A stretch of 64,000 nucleotides of DNA, taken from assembly GCF_023516595.1 (NCBI RefSeq), contig NZ_JAMGBG010000019.1, positions 62,001 to 126,000 on the forward strand, written 5' to 3'. Below the pieces are notes generated by a model. The model saw only the letters and a list, made by a program, of their open reading frames with translations, made no database searches and was not told the DNA's origin. The position numbers and the translations under genes were made by a program. Positions 36,924 through 43,883 of the stretch are shown one piece after another. The stretch is from Streptomyces neyagawaensis. GTDB lineage: Bacteria; Actinomycetota; Actinomycetes; Streptomycetales; Streptomycetaceae. Position 1 is the stretch's first letter. Each line of letters opens with the position of its first letter.

Positions 36924-38372
36924 TCAGCTTCCGCTTTCCGCCTCCCGAACAGCCGCCTCGGCCGCCTTCGCCGACGGACTCCCCGGACGCTTACGAGCCA
37001 CCCAACCCTCGATATTCCGCTGCTGGCCACGGGCCACGGCCAGCGAACCGGGCGGCACATCCTTCGTGATCACGGACCCGGCAGCGGTGTACGCACCGTC
37101 CCCGACCGTGACAGGAGCCACAAACATGTTGTCCGAACCCGTCTTGCAGTGCGAGCCGACGGTCGTGTGATGCTTCTGCTCACCGTCGTAGTTCACAAAG
37201 ACACTTGCCGCACCGATGTTCGAGTACTCGCCGATCGTCGCGTCGCCCACGTACGACAGATGCGGAACCTTCGTCCCCTCACCGATCGACGCGTTCTTCG
37301 TCTCGACGTACGTACCGATCTTCGCCTTCAGGCCCAGACGCGTCCCCGGACGCAGGTACGCGTACGGCCCCACCGTCGCCTGCGGACCCACCTCCGCGCC
37401 GTCCGCCACCGTGTTGTCCACCCGCGCGCCGGCCCCGACCACCGTGTCCTTCAACCGCGCGTTCGGCCCGACCTCCGCACCCTCACCGAGATGCGTGGCA
37501 CCGAGCAGCTGAGTACCGGGGTGGACCAGCGCGTCCTGCTCGAAGGTCACCGTCACGTCGACCCACGTCGACGCCGGATCCACCACCGTCACACCCGCGA
37601 GCATCGCCTCGGTCAGCAGCCGGTCGTTGAGGATCCGCCGCGCCTCGGCGAGCTGCACACGGTTGTTGATCCCGGCGATCTCCCTGTGGTCCACCGCGAC
37701 CGAGGCACCCACCCGGTGCCCGGCCTCCCGCAGGATCCCCAGCACGTCCGTCAGGTACTCCTCGCCCTGGCTGTTGTCCGTGCGCACCTTCCCCAGCGCG
37801 TCCGCGAGCAACTGACCGTCGAACGCGAACACACCCGAGTTGATCTCCCGGATCGCCCGCTGCGACTCCGTCGCGTCCTTGTGCTCCACGATCGCCGTCA
37901 CGGCACCCGAGGCGCCGTCCCGCACGATGCGGCCGTAGCCCGTGGCGTCCGGGACCTCGGCCGTCAGCACGGTGACGGCGTTGCCGTCGGCCGCGTGGGT
38001 CTCGGCGAGGCGACGGAGCGTCGCGCCGGTCAGCAGCGGGGTGTCGCCGCAGACCACGACGACCGTGCCGTCGATGCCGCCGCCGAGCTCCTCGAGACCC
38101 ATCCGTACGGCGTGCCCCGTGCCGTTCTGCTCCGCCTGGACCGCGGTGCGTACGCCCGGGTCGATCTCGGTCAGATGCGCGGCGACCTTCTCGCGGGCGT
38201 GCCCCACGACGACGACCAGGTTCTCCGGGTCCAACTCGCGCGCGGCGGCGAGGACGTGGCCGACCAGGGAGCGGCCACAGATGCTGTGCAGAACCTTGGG
38301 TGTGGCCGACTTCATACGGGTGCCCTCACCCGCTGCGAGGACGACGACGGCTGCCGGGCGGGTTGCGCTCAC
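36924..38372 (-). CDS. glmU: Bifunctional GlmU: GlcN-1-P acetyltransferase / GlcNAc-1-P uridylyltransferase
   Basis: 482 residues; GTG at 38372 with AAGGG upstream. It makes UDP-GlcNAc for peptidoglycan in two steps. The N-terminal uridylyltransferase domain (about 1-240) has VVLAAGEGTRMKS, VVVCGDTPLLTG and INSGVFAFDG. The C-terminal left-handed beta-helix acetyltransferase (about 255-455) has hexapeptide repeats with TVGPYAYLRPGT, FVNYDGEQKHHTTVGS and GDGAYTAAGSVITKDVP. The last 30 residues are an Ala/Glu-rich extension seen in actinobacterial forms. It heads a glmU-prs unit. Confidence 0.96.
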   Translation of the reverse strand: MSATRPAAVVVLAAGEGTRMKSATPKVLHSICGRSLVGHVLAAARELDPENLVVVVGHAREKVAAHLTEIDPGVRTAVQAEQNGTGHAVRMGLEELGGGIDGTVVVVCGDTPLLTGATLRRLAETHAADGNAVTVLTAEVPDATGYGRIVRDGASGAVTAIVEHKDATESQRAIREINSGVFAFDGQLLADALGKVRTDNSQGEEYLTDVLGILREAGHRVGASVAVDHREIAGINNRVQLAEARRILNDRLLTEAMLAGVTVVDPASTWVDVTVTFEQDALVHPGTQLLGATHLGEGAEVGPNARLKDTVVGAGARVDNTVADGAEVGPQATVGPYAYLRPGTRLGLKAKIGTYVETKNASIGEGTKVPHLSYVGDATIGEYSNIGAASVFVNYDGEQKHHTTVGSHCKTGSDNMFVAPVTVGDGAYTAAGSVITKDVPPGSLAVARGQQRNIEGWVARKRPGSPSAKAAEAAVREAESGS

Positions 38373-38451
38373 GGGGATGCCCTTCGGCTGTGGAGGAGTG
38401 GGGTGTGGACATCCGCAGGATACCGGGGGGCTGTGAGGGGGAAATGTGAGC

Positions 38452-38484
38452 GGGTCCTGACCCGTCTTGCTGGGGTCAGGACCC
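38452..38484 (-). terminator. Terminator of tRNA-Gln
   Basis: Perfect 12-bp stem GGGTCCTGACCC (38452-38463) with its complement (38473-38484) and a 9-base loop. It is 22 bases past the CCA end of the tRNA in the direction of its transcription. Confidence 0.85.
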
Positions 38485-38505
38485 GAACTGAGGTCTTGTG
38501 TGCTG

Positions 38506-38579
38506 TGGCTCCCGGAGAAGGATTCGAACCCTCATTCAACGGACCAAAACCGTTTGTCCTGCCCTTAGACGATCCGGGA
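38506..38579 (-). tRNA. tRNA-Gln (anticodon UUG)
   Basis: Reading the minus strand, the acceptor stem TCCCGGA pairs with TCCGGGA, followed by discriminator G and an encoded CCA (38506-38508). The anticodon arm AACGG-TTTTGGT-CCGTT puts TTG at positions 34-36. The T arm contains GGTTCGAATCC. Length is 74 with CCA. A strong hairpin follows. The gene upstream on the same strand stops only 11 bases before the tRNA, so they may share a transcript. Confidence 0.93.
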
Positions 38580-38590
38580 TGGTTCAGTCG

Positions 38591-39463
38591 CTATGCCCGA
38601 TTTCCTAGATCGGAAGCGACGCCAGCCCCTACTATGCCGTACCAGGCACCCTCCATGCGACGGTACAGGTCGGCGCTCCCCAGCACGTAGATGATCAGGC
38701 AGCCTCGATAGGCCTGAGAGGTGTTCTTCCGCGTCGTCCTCGGGTTGTGCTTCTTCAGGCTGGCCTTCTGGAACGCGGAGGGGGCTACGCCGACCAGCCC
38801 GGCCCAGAAGGCTTCGGCCTCCGTCACGTCGGCCGACTCGTGAATGCTCACCCGGAAGCGGAGCCGCTCGCGCTCCACGCCCAGTGTGGCGAGCCAGCGC
38901 AGGAAAAAGGCGATGACGTTCGGGTCGCTGTTGATGAAGTGCAGCCTCTCGCGACGGCAGTACGCCTTGTCCTTGGCGCCCTCCGCCCAGTAGAGGGCGA
39001 CGCCCGCGAGGAAGACCTCTCGGGCGGACAGCTCGCCGACCGTGTGCATGGCGGCGGCTTTCGTCTGTCGACGTTCCTCCTCGCGGCGTTGCAGCCTGGC
39101 CTCCCAGCCTCTCCTGGCGATGGCCGAAGCCTCCTCGGCGCTGCGCCTGCGCTCGGGCTTGGGCAGGTCGCGCACCCACAGGGAGATCGAGCTCTTCGAG
39201 CAGCCCAGCTCCACCTGGATCCGGTCGTACGTCCAGCCCTGGGTGCGAAGCTCTCTGGCCTTGGCGCGCAGGTCGTCCTTGGCGCGTGGGCGCTTGGTCC
39301 ACTCGGGAGAGGGCTCGCCCTCCAGGAGGCGGTTGAGGATGTCGTTGTTGTCGACGTGCAGGCGGTCGCGGATCTGTCGGCGGCTGAGGCCTGCCCGGCG
39401 CAAGGTGATCGCTTGCTCCCGCAGGGCTTCGAAGTCGGCGTAGTTGCCATGGGGATGTGCCAT
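38591..39463 (-). CDS. Protein with two HTH regions and a LAGLIDADG-like region
   Basis: 290 residues from the ATG at 39463 (MAHPHGNYADFE). Two predicted helix-turn-helices lie at about 15-45 (LRRAGLSRRQIRDRLHVDNN) and 62-95 (RTQGWTYDRIQVELGCSKSS). A charged linker (RRREEERRQTK type) follows. The C-terminal region begins FLAGVALYWAEGAKDK and continues FINSDPNVIAFFLRWL and RVSIHE, which looks like a LAGLIDADG core of homing-endonuclease origin. WhiA, the sporulation regulator, combines the same two modules in the other order. It could be a DNA-binding regulator or a domesticated endonuclease. It ends 11 bases before tRNA-Gln. No integrase is near. Confidence 0.6.
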   Translation of the reverse strand: MAHPHGNYADFEALREQAITLRRAGLSRRQIRDRLHVDNNDILNRLLEGEPSPEWTKRPRAKDDLRAKARELRTQGWTYDRIQVELGCSKSSISLWVRDLPKPERRRSAEEASAIARRGWEARLQRREEERRQTKAAAMHTVGELSAREVFLAGVALYWAEGAKDKAYCRRERLHFINSDPNVIAFFLRWLATLGVERERLRFRVSIHESADVTEAEAFWAGLVGVAPSAFQKASLKKHNPRTTRKNTSQAYRGCLIIYVLGSADLYRRMEGAWYGIVGAGVASDLGNRA

Positions 39464-39631
39464 GGGCTCACCGTCTGGGTGGAATGAGGGGTTCCGGGGT
39501 CGAACGGTGTGCGATTCAGCAGTTCGAGGGATACCGGGTGGTTTCGCTTCTGTTCGATTGGGCGGTGTGGTGTAGGCCAGTACGAGAAACTCGCCGGAAA
39601 AGCGGGGGCGCTCGAACGTAGGCTTGGGGGT

Positions 39632-40987
39632 ATGACCGCGACGGGGGAAGACCGCACCGGGGCCAGGATGGAGGGCCGCCCGGTCGGCCCGTGGTGGTGG
39701 GAGCGGTGGCGGGGGGCCGTGCTCGACGGCTCGCTGGCGTTCGTGTCGGCGGTCGAGTGCTCCGTGGAGGGTGTCGCCTTCGCCGGGGACGCGGGTCTGC
39801 CGGCGTCCGTGGGGGTCGTGTTCGGGGCGCTCGCCGGTTCCGTGCTGCTGGTGCGGCGGATGTGGCCCGTCGCCGTCGTGCTGGTCTTCATCGCCGTCGC
39901 GCCGGCCCAGATGGGGTATCTGATGGGGCTCGTCGGCCTCTACACCCTGGCCGCGTCCGAGGCGCCGAGACGGATCATCGGGGCACTGTCCGGGATGGCG
40001 TTCACCGGGGTGTTCATCGTGTGGTTCGTGCAGGCCACGCAGATCACCCGGGGTGAGGACGGCGGGGTGGGCGGGGACGCCGTGGTCGGCGGCGACGAGT
40101 GGTTCGCGCTGTTCCTGGCGCTGACGGTGGCGATCGGGCTGACGGCGCCGCCCGTGCTGCTGGGGCTGTACGTGGGGGCCCGGCGGCGGTTGATGGAGAG
40201 CCTGCGGGAGCGGGCGGACTCGCTGGAGCGGGAGCTTCAGCTGCTCGCGGAGCGGGCGGAGGAGCGGGCGGAGTGGGCCCGGGGCGAGGAGCGGACGCGG
40301 ATCGCGCGGGAGATGCACGACGTGGTCGCGCACCGGGTGTCGTTGATGGTGGTGCACGCGGCGGCGTTGCAGGCGGTGGCGCGCAAGGACCCCGAGAAGG
40401 CTGTGAAGAACGCGGCGCTGGTGGGGGACATGGGGCGGCAGGCGTTGACCGAGCTGCGGGAGATGCTCGGGGTGCTGCGGTCGGGGGACGGGTTCTCGAC
40501 GGTGCGGTCCGCCGAGCCGGCGTCGGTGCCGTTGGCGGCGGTGGGGGCGGCCGCGGCGGCCGCTGCTTCGCGGGCGGAGGACGAGGTGGGGGAGGGGCCC
40601 TGTCTCGCGGAGCTGGAGGTGCTGGTGGGGCAGTCGGCGGCCGCGGGGATGGTCGTGGAGCTGTCGGTGGAGGGGGAGGTGCGGGTGTATGCGGCCGAGG
40701 TGGAGCAGACGGCGTACCGGGTGGTGCAGGAGGCGTTGACGAACGTCCACAAGCATGCGGCGGGGGCGAAGACGCATGTGCGGCTGGCGCACCGCTCGGC
40801 GGAGATCGCGATGCAGGTGGAGAACGGGCCGCCGCCGGAGCCGGGGGCGGCGGGGGCCGCGCGCCTGCCCAGCGGCGGGAACGGGCTGCTCGGGATGAAG
40901 GAGCGGGTGGCCGCGCTGGGGGGCGTGTTCGTGTCGGGGCCGACCGACGCCGGGGGTTTCCGGGTGTCGGCGGTCATACCGGCGTAG
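39632..40987 (+). CDS. Orphan membrane histidine kinase (HisKA_3 type)
   Basis: 451 residues from the ATG at 39632, preceded by TTGGGGG. The N-terminal about 165 residues contain four to five transmembrane helices. A coiled coil rich in Glu/Arg (LRERADSLERELQLLAERAEE is its core) follows. The dimerisation box is IAREMHDVVAHRVSL, with the phosphorylatable His229. The ATPase domain has N-box VVQEALTNVHKHA and G-box GNGLLGMKERV. This is the class that pairs with LuxR/NarL regulators, but no response regulator adjoins it. The atypical regulator at 5331 and the one at 25370 are distant and their pairing is unknown. Confidence 0.9.
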   Translation: MTATGEDRTGARMEGRPVGPWWWERWRGAVLDGSLAFVSAVECSVEGVAFAGDAGLPASVGVVFGALAGSVLLVRRMWPVAVVLVFIAVAPAQMGYLMGLVGLYTLAASEAPRRIIGALSGMAFTGVFIVWFVQATQITRGEDGGVGGDAVVGGDEWFALFLALTVAIGLTAPPVLLGLYVGARRRLMESLRERADSLERELQLLAERAEERAEWARGEERTRIAREMHDVVAHRVSLMVVHAAALQAVARKDPEKAVKNAALVGDMGRQALTELREMLGVLRSGDGFSTVRSAEPASVPLAAVGAAAAAAASRAEDEVGEGPCLAELEVLVGQSAAAGMVVELSVEGEVRVYAAEVEQTAYRVVQEALTNVHKHAAGAKTHVRLAHRSAEIAMQVENGPPPEPGAAGAARLPSGGNGLLGMKERVAALGGVFVSGPTDAGGFRVSAVIPA

Positions 40988-41289
40988 CGCTCCGCGTGGC
41001 GCGCGGTGCGGGGATGGCCCGCGTCGCCCCTGCGGTACGACGGCTGCCCGCGGCTCGCCGCGCGAGGCCGACAGCTGCTACGGGTGCGGCGACGCGCGTG
41101 CGGGCGGCTACGGCTGCTGGTGTTCACGGCTGTCGCCACGGCTGAGCGGGCTTTCGGCCGCGTCCGGGCGTGCCTACGGCCATGTCTGCGCGTGCCTGGG
41201 GCTGCTCTTGCGTCTGCGTGCGTGCGGCTATGTCTGCTCGTGCACGGGTATGGCGGCGCGTGGCGGGGTGCGGGGGCGGGCGGGGTCGC
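40988..41289. other. Gap between the histidine kinase and the SUKH-3 gene
   Basis: About 300 bases with no gene I can support. Frames are open on several strands only because of composition. The stretch is rich in GCGTG/GTGCG steps (about 41160-41260). No clear hairpin terminator is seen between these two convergent genes. Confidence 0.5.
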
Positions 41290-41784
41290 TCAGCCGGCTG
41301 TCAGGCGGGTCGGGGCCGTGCCTGTGAGGAGGGTCGTGAGGGCCGCGTCGATGTGGGGGCCCAGGTACCAGTCGCCGGTGTGGTCGAGGGCGTAGGCGCG
41401 GCCGTCGGTGTCGATGGCGAGCAGCGCGCGGGTGGCGGTCTCGTGGCCGAGGGGGCAGACCTCGGTGTCGAGGGCGCGGCCGAGGTCGCCGAGGGTGCGG
41501 GCCATGTGGAGGCCGTGCAGGGGGTCGAGGTGGAGGTCGACGGGGGCGAGTTGGCGGCCGGGGCCCTGTGAGGTGAGGCGGAGGCCGCCGAATTCGGCCC
41601 AGGCCTCGACCGCGGCCGGGAAGACCGCGTGACGGTGTCCCGCGGGCGAGGTGTGCTCGCGCAGGGTGTCGGCCCAGAACTCGGCCTGCTTTATGTCCCA
41701 GCGTCCGGGCTGCCAGCCGGCGGCGCGCAGGGCGGCGTCGACGGGTACGGAGAAGCGCGTGGTGGAGGTGCGGTCGGTGTGCAT
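41290..41784 (-). CDS. SUKH-3 family immunity-type protein
   Basis: 164 residues from the ATG at 41784. It matches the SUKH-3 pattern: AGWQPGRWD near the N-terminus, FPAAVEAWAEFGGL in the middle, then a set of beta strands (ALLAIDTDGRAYALDHTGDW). SUKH proteins protect against nucleic-acid-damaging toxins in polymorphic toxin systems, and some actinobacterial ones act elsewhere. The gene is on the same strand as, and 223 bases beyond, the YwqJ-like deaminase, which would be its natural partner. It is cytosolic with no signal. Confidence 0.8.
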   Translation of the reverse strand: MHTDRTSTTRFSVPVDAALRAAGWQPGRWDIKQAEFWADTLREHTSPAGHRHAVFPAAVEAWAEFGGLRLTSQGPGRQLAPVDLHLDPLHGLHMARTLGDLGRALDTEVCPLGHETATRALLAIDTDGRAYALDHTGDWYLGPHIDAALTTLLTGTAPTRLTAG

Positions 41785-42007
41785 CTGCCCTTTGTTCGTC
41801 GGGGGGTTCGTCGGCGGTTCGGCTGGGGGTCGGTGCGGGGGGTCGAGGGTCTCCAGGTGTCCGGTGTGCGTGAGGCGTGTGGGTGCTCGCGTAGCTGGTG
41901 ACGTGTCGGGCGGGGGCGGTGGTTCCGGGGGGTTCCGGTGAGTCCGTCCGGCTCGGTGGGTTTCCTCCGGGAGGCTTCCCTCAGTACTCCTGGTGCGGGG
42001 CTCCCGT

Positions 42008-42508
42008 TCAGTTGCCCTCGGTCGGGTCGACGATGCGGACGCCGAAGTGGGCGCTGAGGGCGGTGCAGGAGCGGCAGGGGGTGGCGAAGCCGCCGTGGAG
42101 GGGGTCGCCGTCCTCGCGGATGTGGCGGGTGGTGAGTTTGGCCTGCTTGAGGACCTTGCGGGCCTCGCCGTTGGTCATGGGTCTGCGGGCGGCGCGCTTG
42201 CTGCGGGCCGCGTCGGCGGTGGTGATGAGCCGGGAGATGAGGATGGCCTCGGCGCAGCGGCCGGTGAAGCGGTCGCGTTGTGCGGTGGCGAGGGAGTCGA
42301 GGAACTCCTGGACGAGGGGGTGCAGGGGCGGGGCGTGGTCGCCGCGTGCCGCGGTGCCGGTGAGGGTCTCGCCGCGTACGGAGAGGGCGGCGGCGACGGT
42401 GGGCAGGATGCCGTCGCGGCGATGGAGGAGGGTGGGGGTGTGCGGTAGTTCGGTGGCGCTCCAGCCGATGCGCGGATCACCCGAGGGTCCTGCCTGCGTC
42501 GTGCTCAT
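42008..42508 (-). CDS. YwqJ-like nucleic-acid/nucleotide deaminase
   Basis: 166 residues from the ATG at 42508, about 11 bases after AGGAGG; ATGs at 42517 and 42532 are alternatives. The zinc-binding deaminase motifs are FTGRCAEAILISR (C85-A-E87) and TPCRSCTAL (C145-x2-C148), with the Glu as proton shuttle. This is the YwqJ branch of the deaminase superfamily, usually found as the toxin tip of polymorphic toxins with SUKH immunity proteins. Here it is a stand-alone gene without secretion or repeat domains. It may therefore be a domesticated cytosolic enzyme. Substrate unknown. Confidence 0.78.
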   Translation of the reverse strand: MSTTQAGPSGDPRIGWSATELPHTPTLLHRRDGILPTVAAALSVRGETLTGTAARGDHAPPLHPLVQEFLDSLATAQRDRFTGRCAEAILISRLITTADAARSKRAARRPMTNGEARKVLKQAKLTTRHIREDGDPLHGGFATPCRSCTALSAHFGVRIVDPTEGN

Positions 42509-42874
42509 GATCGTCATCCCCTCCTGTCGCATCCCCCGTCAGCGGACACAGAGTGCCAAACGGCGTGGCCGGTGTGGAAGCTGGGGCGGTGCGACACGCC
42601 CGGGCTTCGGCACACGGTGAGGGTGGTGTGACGGCTGGTCACGGAAGCGGAGGGCCGGTGACCGGGGTCGCCGTACCGCATAGGCTGTCGACAACCGCGA
42701 TCCGTGCGGGTCCCGCGTTCGAGTGCGGGTCCGGGGCGGGTCGGGGAGTGTGAAGGGGCCTTCGACGGGCCTTTTTCACTGCCAGTGGTCAGTCCGTACA
42801 GACGCCATGACCAGTCAGCCAGCACAGTCAGCCAGTACCAGAACAGGTCGAGAACGCCGCAGGGGGCTACCGCC
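42509..42874. other. Divergent control region of the SUKH/deaminase cassette
   Basis: A 366-base gap with no gene. It holds a candidate promoter (42658-42686) toward the SMI1/KNR4 gene. An imperfect hairpin before a T run lies at about 42751-42780 (GAAGGGGCC...GGGCCTTTTTC), and there is a doubled AGTCAGCCAG near 42812-42836. The hairpin downstream of the promoter could attenuate transcription. Confidence 0.45.
42658..42686 (+). promoter_or_regulatory. Candidate promoter of the SMI1/SUKH-4 operon
   Basis: GTGACC (42658-42663) and TAGGCT (42681-42686) are separated by exactly 17 bases, a good fit to streptomycete vegetative -35/-10 boxes. It is about 190 bases ahead of the ATG. Confidence 0.45.
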
Positions 42875-43876
42875 ATGACGACAGGTCGGCTCGGGCAGCA
42901 AGCCGCGCCGCCGAACGCGGCCTACGCCGGGCAGGTCGTGCAGTTTCCGGACCCGGTCCGGGCCGCGCGTCATCCGAGGGGTGTCCGTGTGGACGCGCAC
43001 GGCTATCCGGATTTCTCGCCCTACGCGCGTGCCGCGGCGGAGATCGCCGATCCCCCGGAGGGGTTCGGGGTGGACGAGTTGCGGTTGACGGACTACGTGT
43101 CCGCGAACGCGGCGCTGGCGGCGTCGGGGCACGCGTTGTGGGACACGATTCCGCCGGTGGCGACGCCGCACGGCTGGACGTGGCATCACGTGGTGGGCAG
43201 TCGGCGGCTGGAGTTGGTGCCGGTCGAGGTGAAGGCGCTGCTGCGGCACCACGGGGGTATCGCGACGGCGCGGGTCGACCAGGGCAAGCGGGGCACGCGG
43301 CCGTTGCAGGAGACGCGGCCGGCGCACTTCGGGTTGCCGAAGTCGTCGGCGGTGGCGGTGACGGAGTCGCAGGTGCAGGGGGTCGAGGAGGACCTCGGGT
43401 ACCGGTTGCCGGGCGCGTACCGGTCGTTCCTGAAGGCTGCGGGCGGTTGTGCTCCCGTGGGGGCGGCGCTGGACGCGGAGTTGGGGCTGCTGGTGGACCA
43501 GCCGTTCTTCACGGTGCGGGACGAGGCGGCGGTCAATGACCTGGTGTACGTCAACAAGTGTCTGCGGGACCATCTGACCAAGGACTACCTGGCGGTGGCG
43601 TTCGCGCAGGGTGGGCTGGTCGCGGTGAAGGTGAAGGGCGACCGGATCGGGTCGGTGTGGTTCTGCGCGTACGACGACGCCCGTGATGTGGATCCGTCCT
43701 TGCCGCCGGCCGAGCGGGTGGAGCGGCTGCTGCTCCCCGCCGGTGAGGACTTCGACGTGTTCCTGTCCCGGTTGGCGGGCAATCCGCCGGAGTTGGAGAC
43801 GGTGGCGAATCTGATGGTGGACGGTGGGTTCGCCCGCGCCGTGCCGGTCGCCGCAACGTCCTCGGTGGGGGAGTGA
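42875..43876 (+). CDS. SMI1/KNR4 (SUKH) family protein
   Basis: 333 residues, ATG 8 bases after AGGGGG. The C-terminal half has the SUKH fold signature: TESQVQGVEEDLGYRLPGAY then RSFLKAAGGC, followed by strands with YLAVAFAQGGLVAVKV and VWFCAYDDARDVD. The N-terminal about 150 residues are an additional domain with DPVRAARHPRGVRVDAHGYP and TPHGWTWHHV, the latter reminiscent of the HTWHH turn of HNH-type toxin or deaminase substrates. The next gene begins 7 bases after its stop, so both form an operon. It is likely an interaction or immunity subunit of the deaminase-like protein. That role is inference. Confidence 0.8.
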   Translation: MTTGRLGQQAAPPNAAYAGQVVQFPDPVRAARHPRGVRVDAHGYPDFSPYARAAAEIADPPEGFGVDELRLTDYVSANAALAASGHALWDTIPPVATPHGWTWHHVVGSRRLELVPVEVKALLRHHGGIATARVDQGKRGTRPLQETRPAHFGLPKSSAVAVTESQVQGVEEDLGYRLPGAYRSFLKAAGGCAPVGAALDAELGLLVDQPFFTVRDEAAVNDLVYVNKCLRDHLTKDYLAVAFAQGGLVAVKVKGDRIGSVWFCAYDDARDVDPSLPPAERVERLLLPAGEDFDVFLSRLAGNPPELETVANLMVDGGFARAVPVAATSSVGE

Positions 43877-43883
43877 GTTCTCG

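Noticed and set aside
38506..39463. tRNA-Gln as the attachment site of an integrated element
   Set aside because: No integrase, excision gene or duplicated tRNA end is visible on either side, and the neighbours are core genes.
40988..41289. A small gene in the gap after the histidine kinase
   Set aside because: Open frames there are Arg/Cys/Ala-rich with no ribosome site or streptomycete codon pattern.
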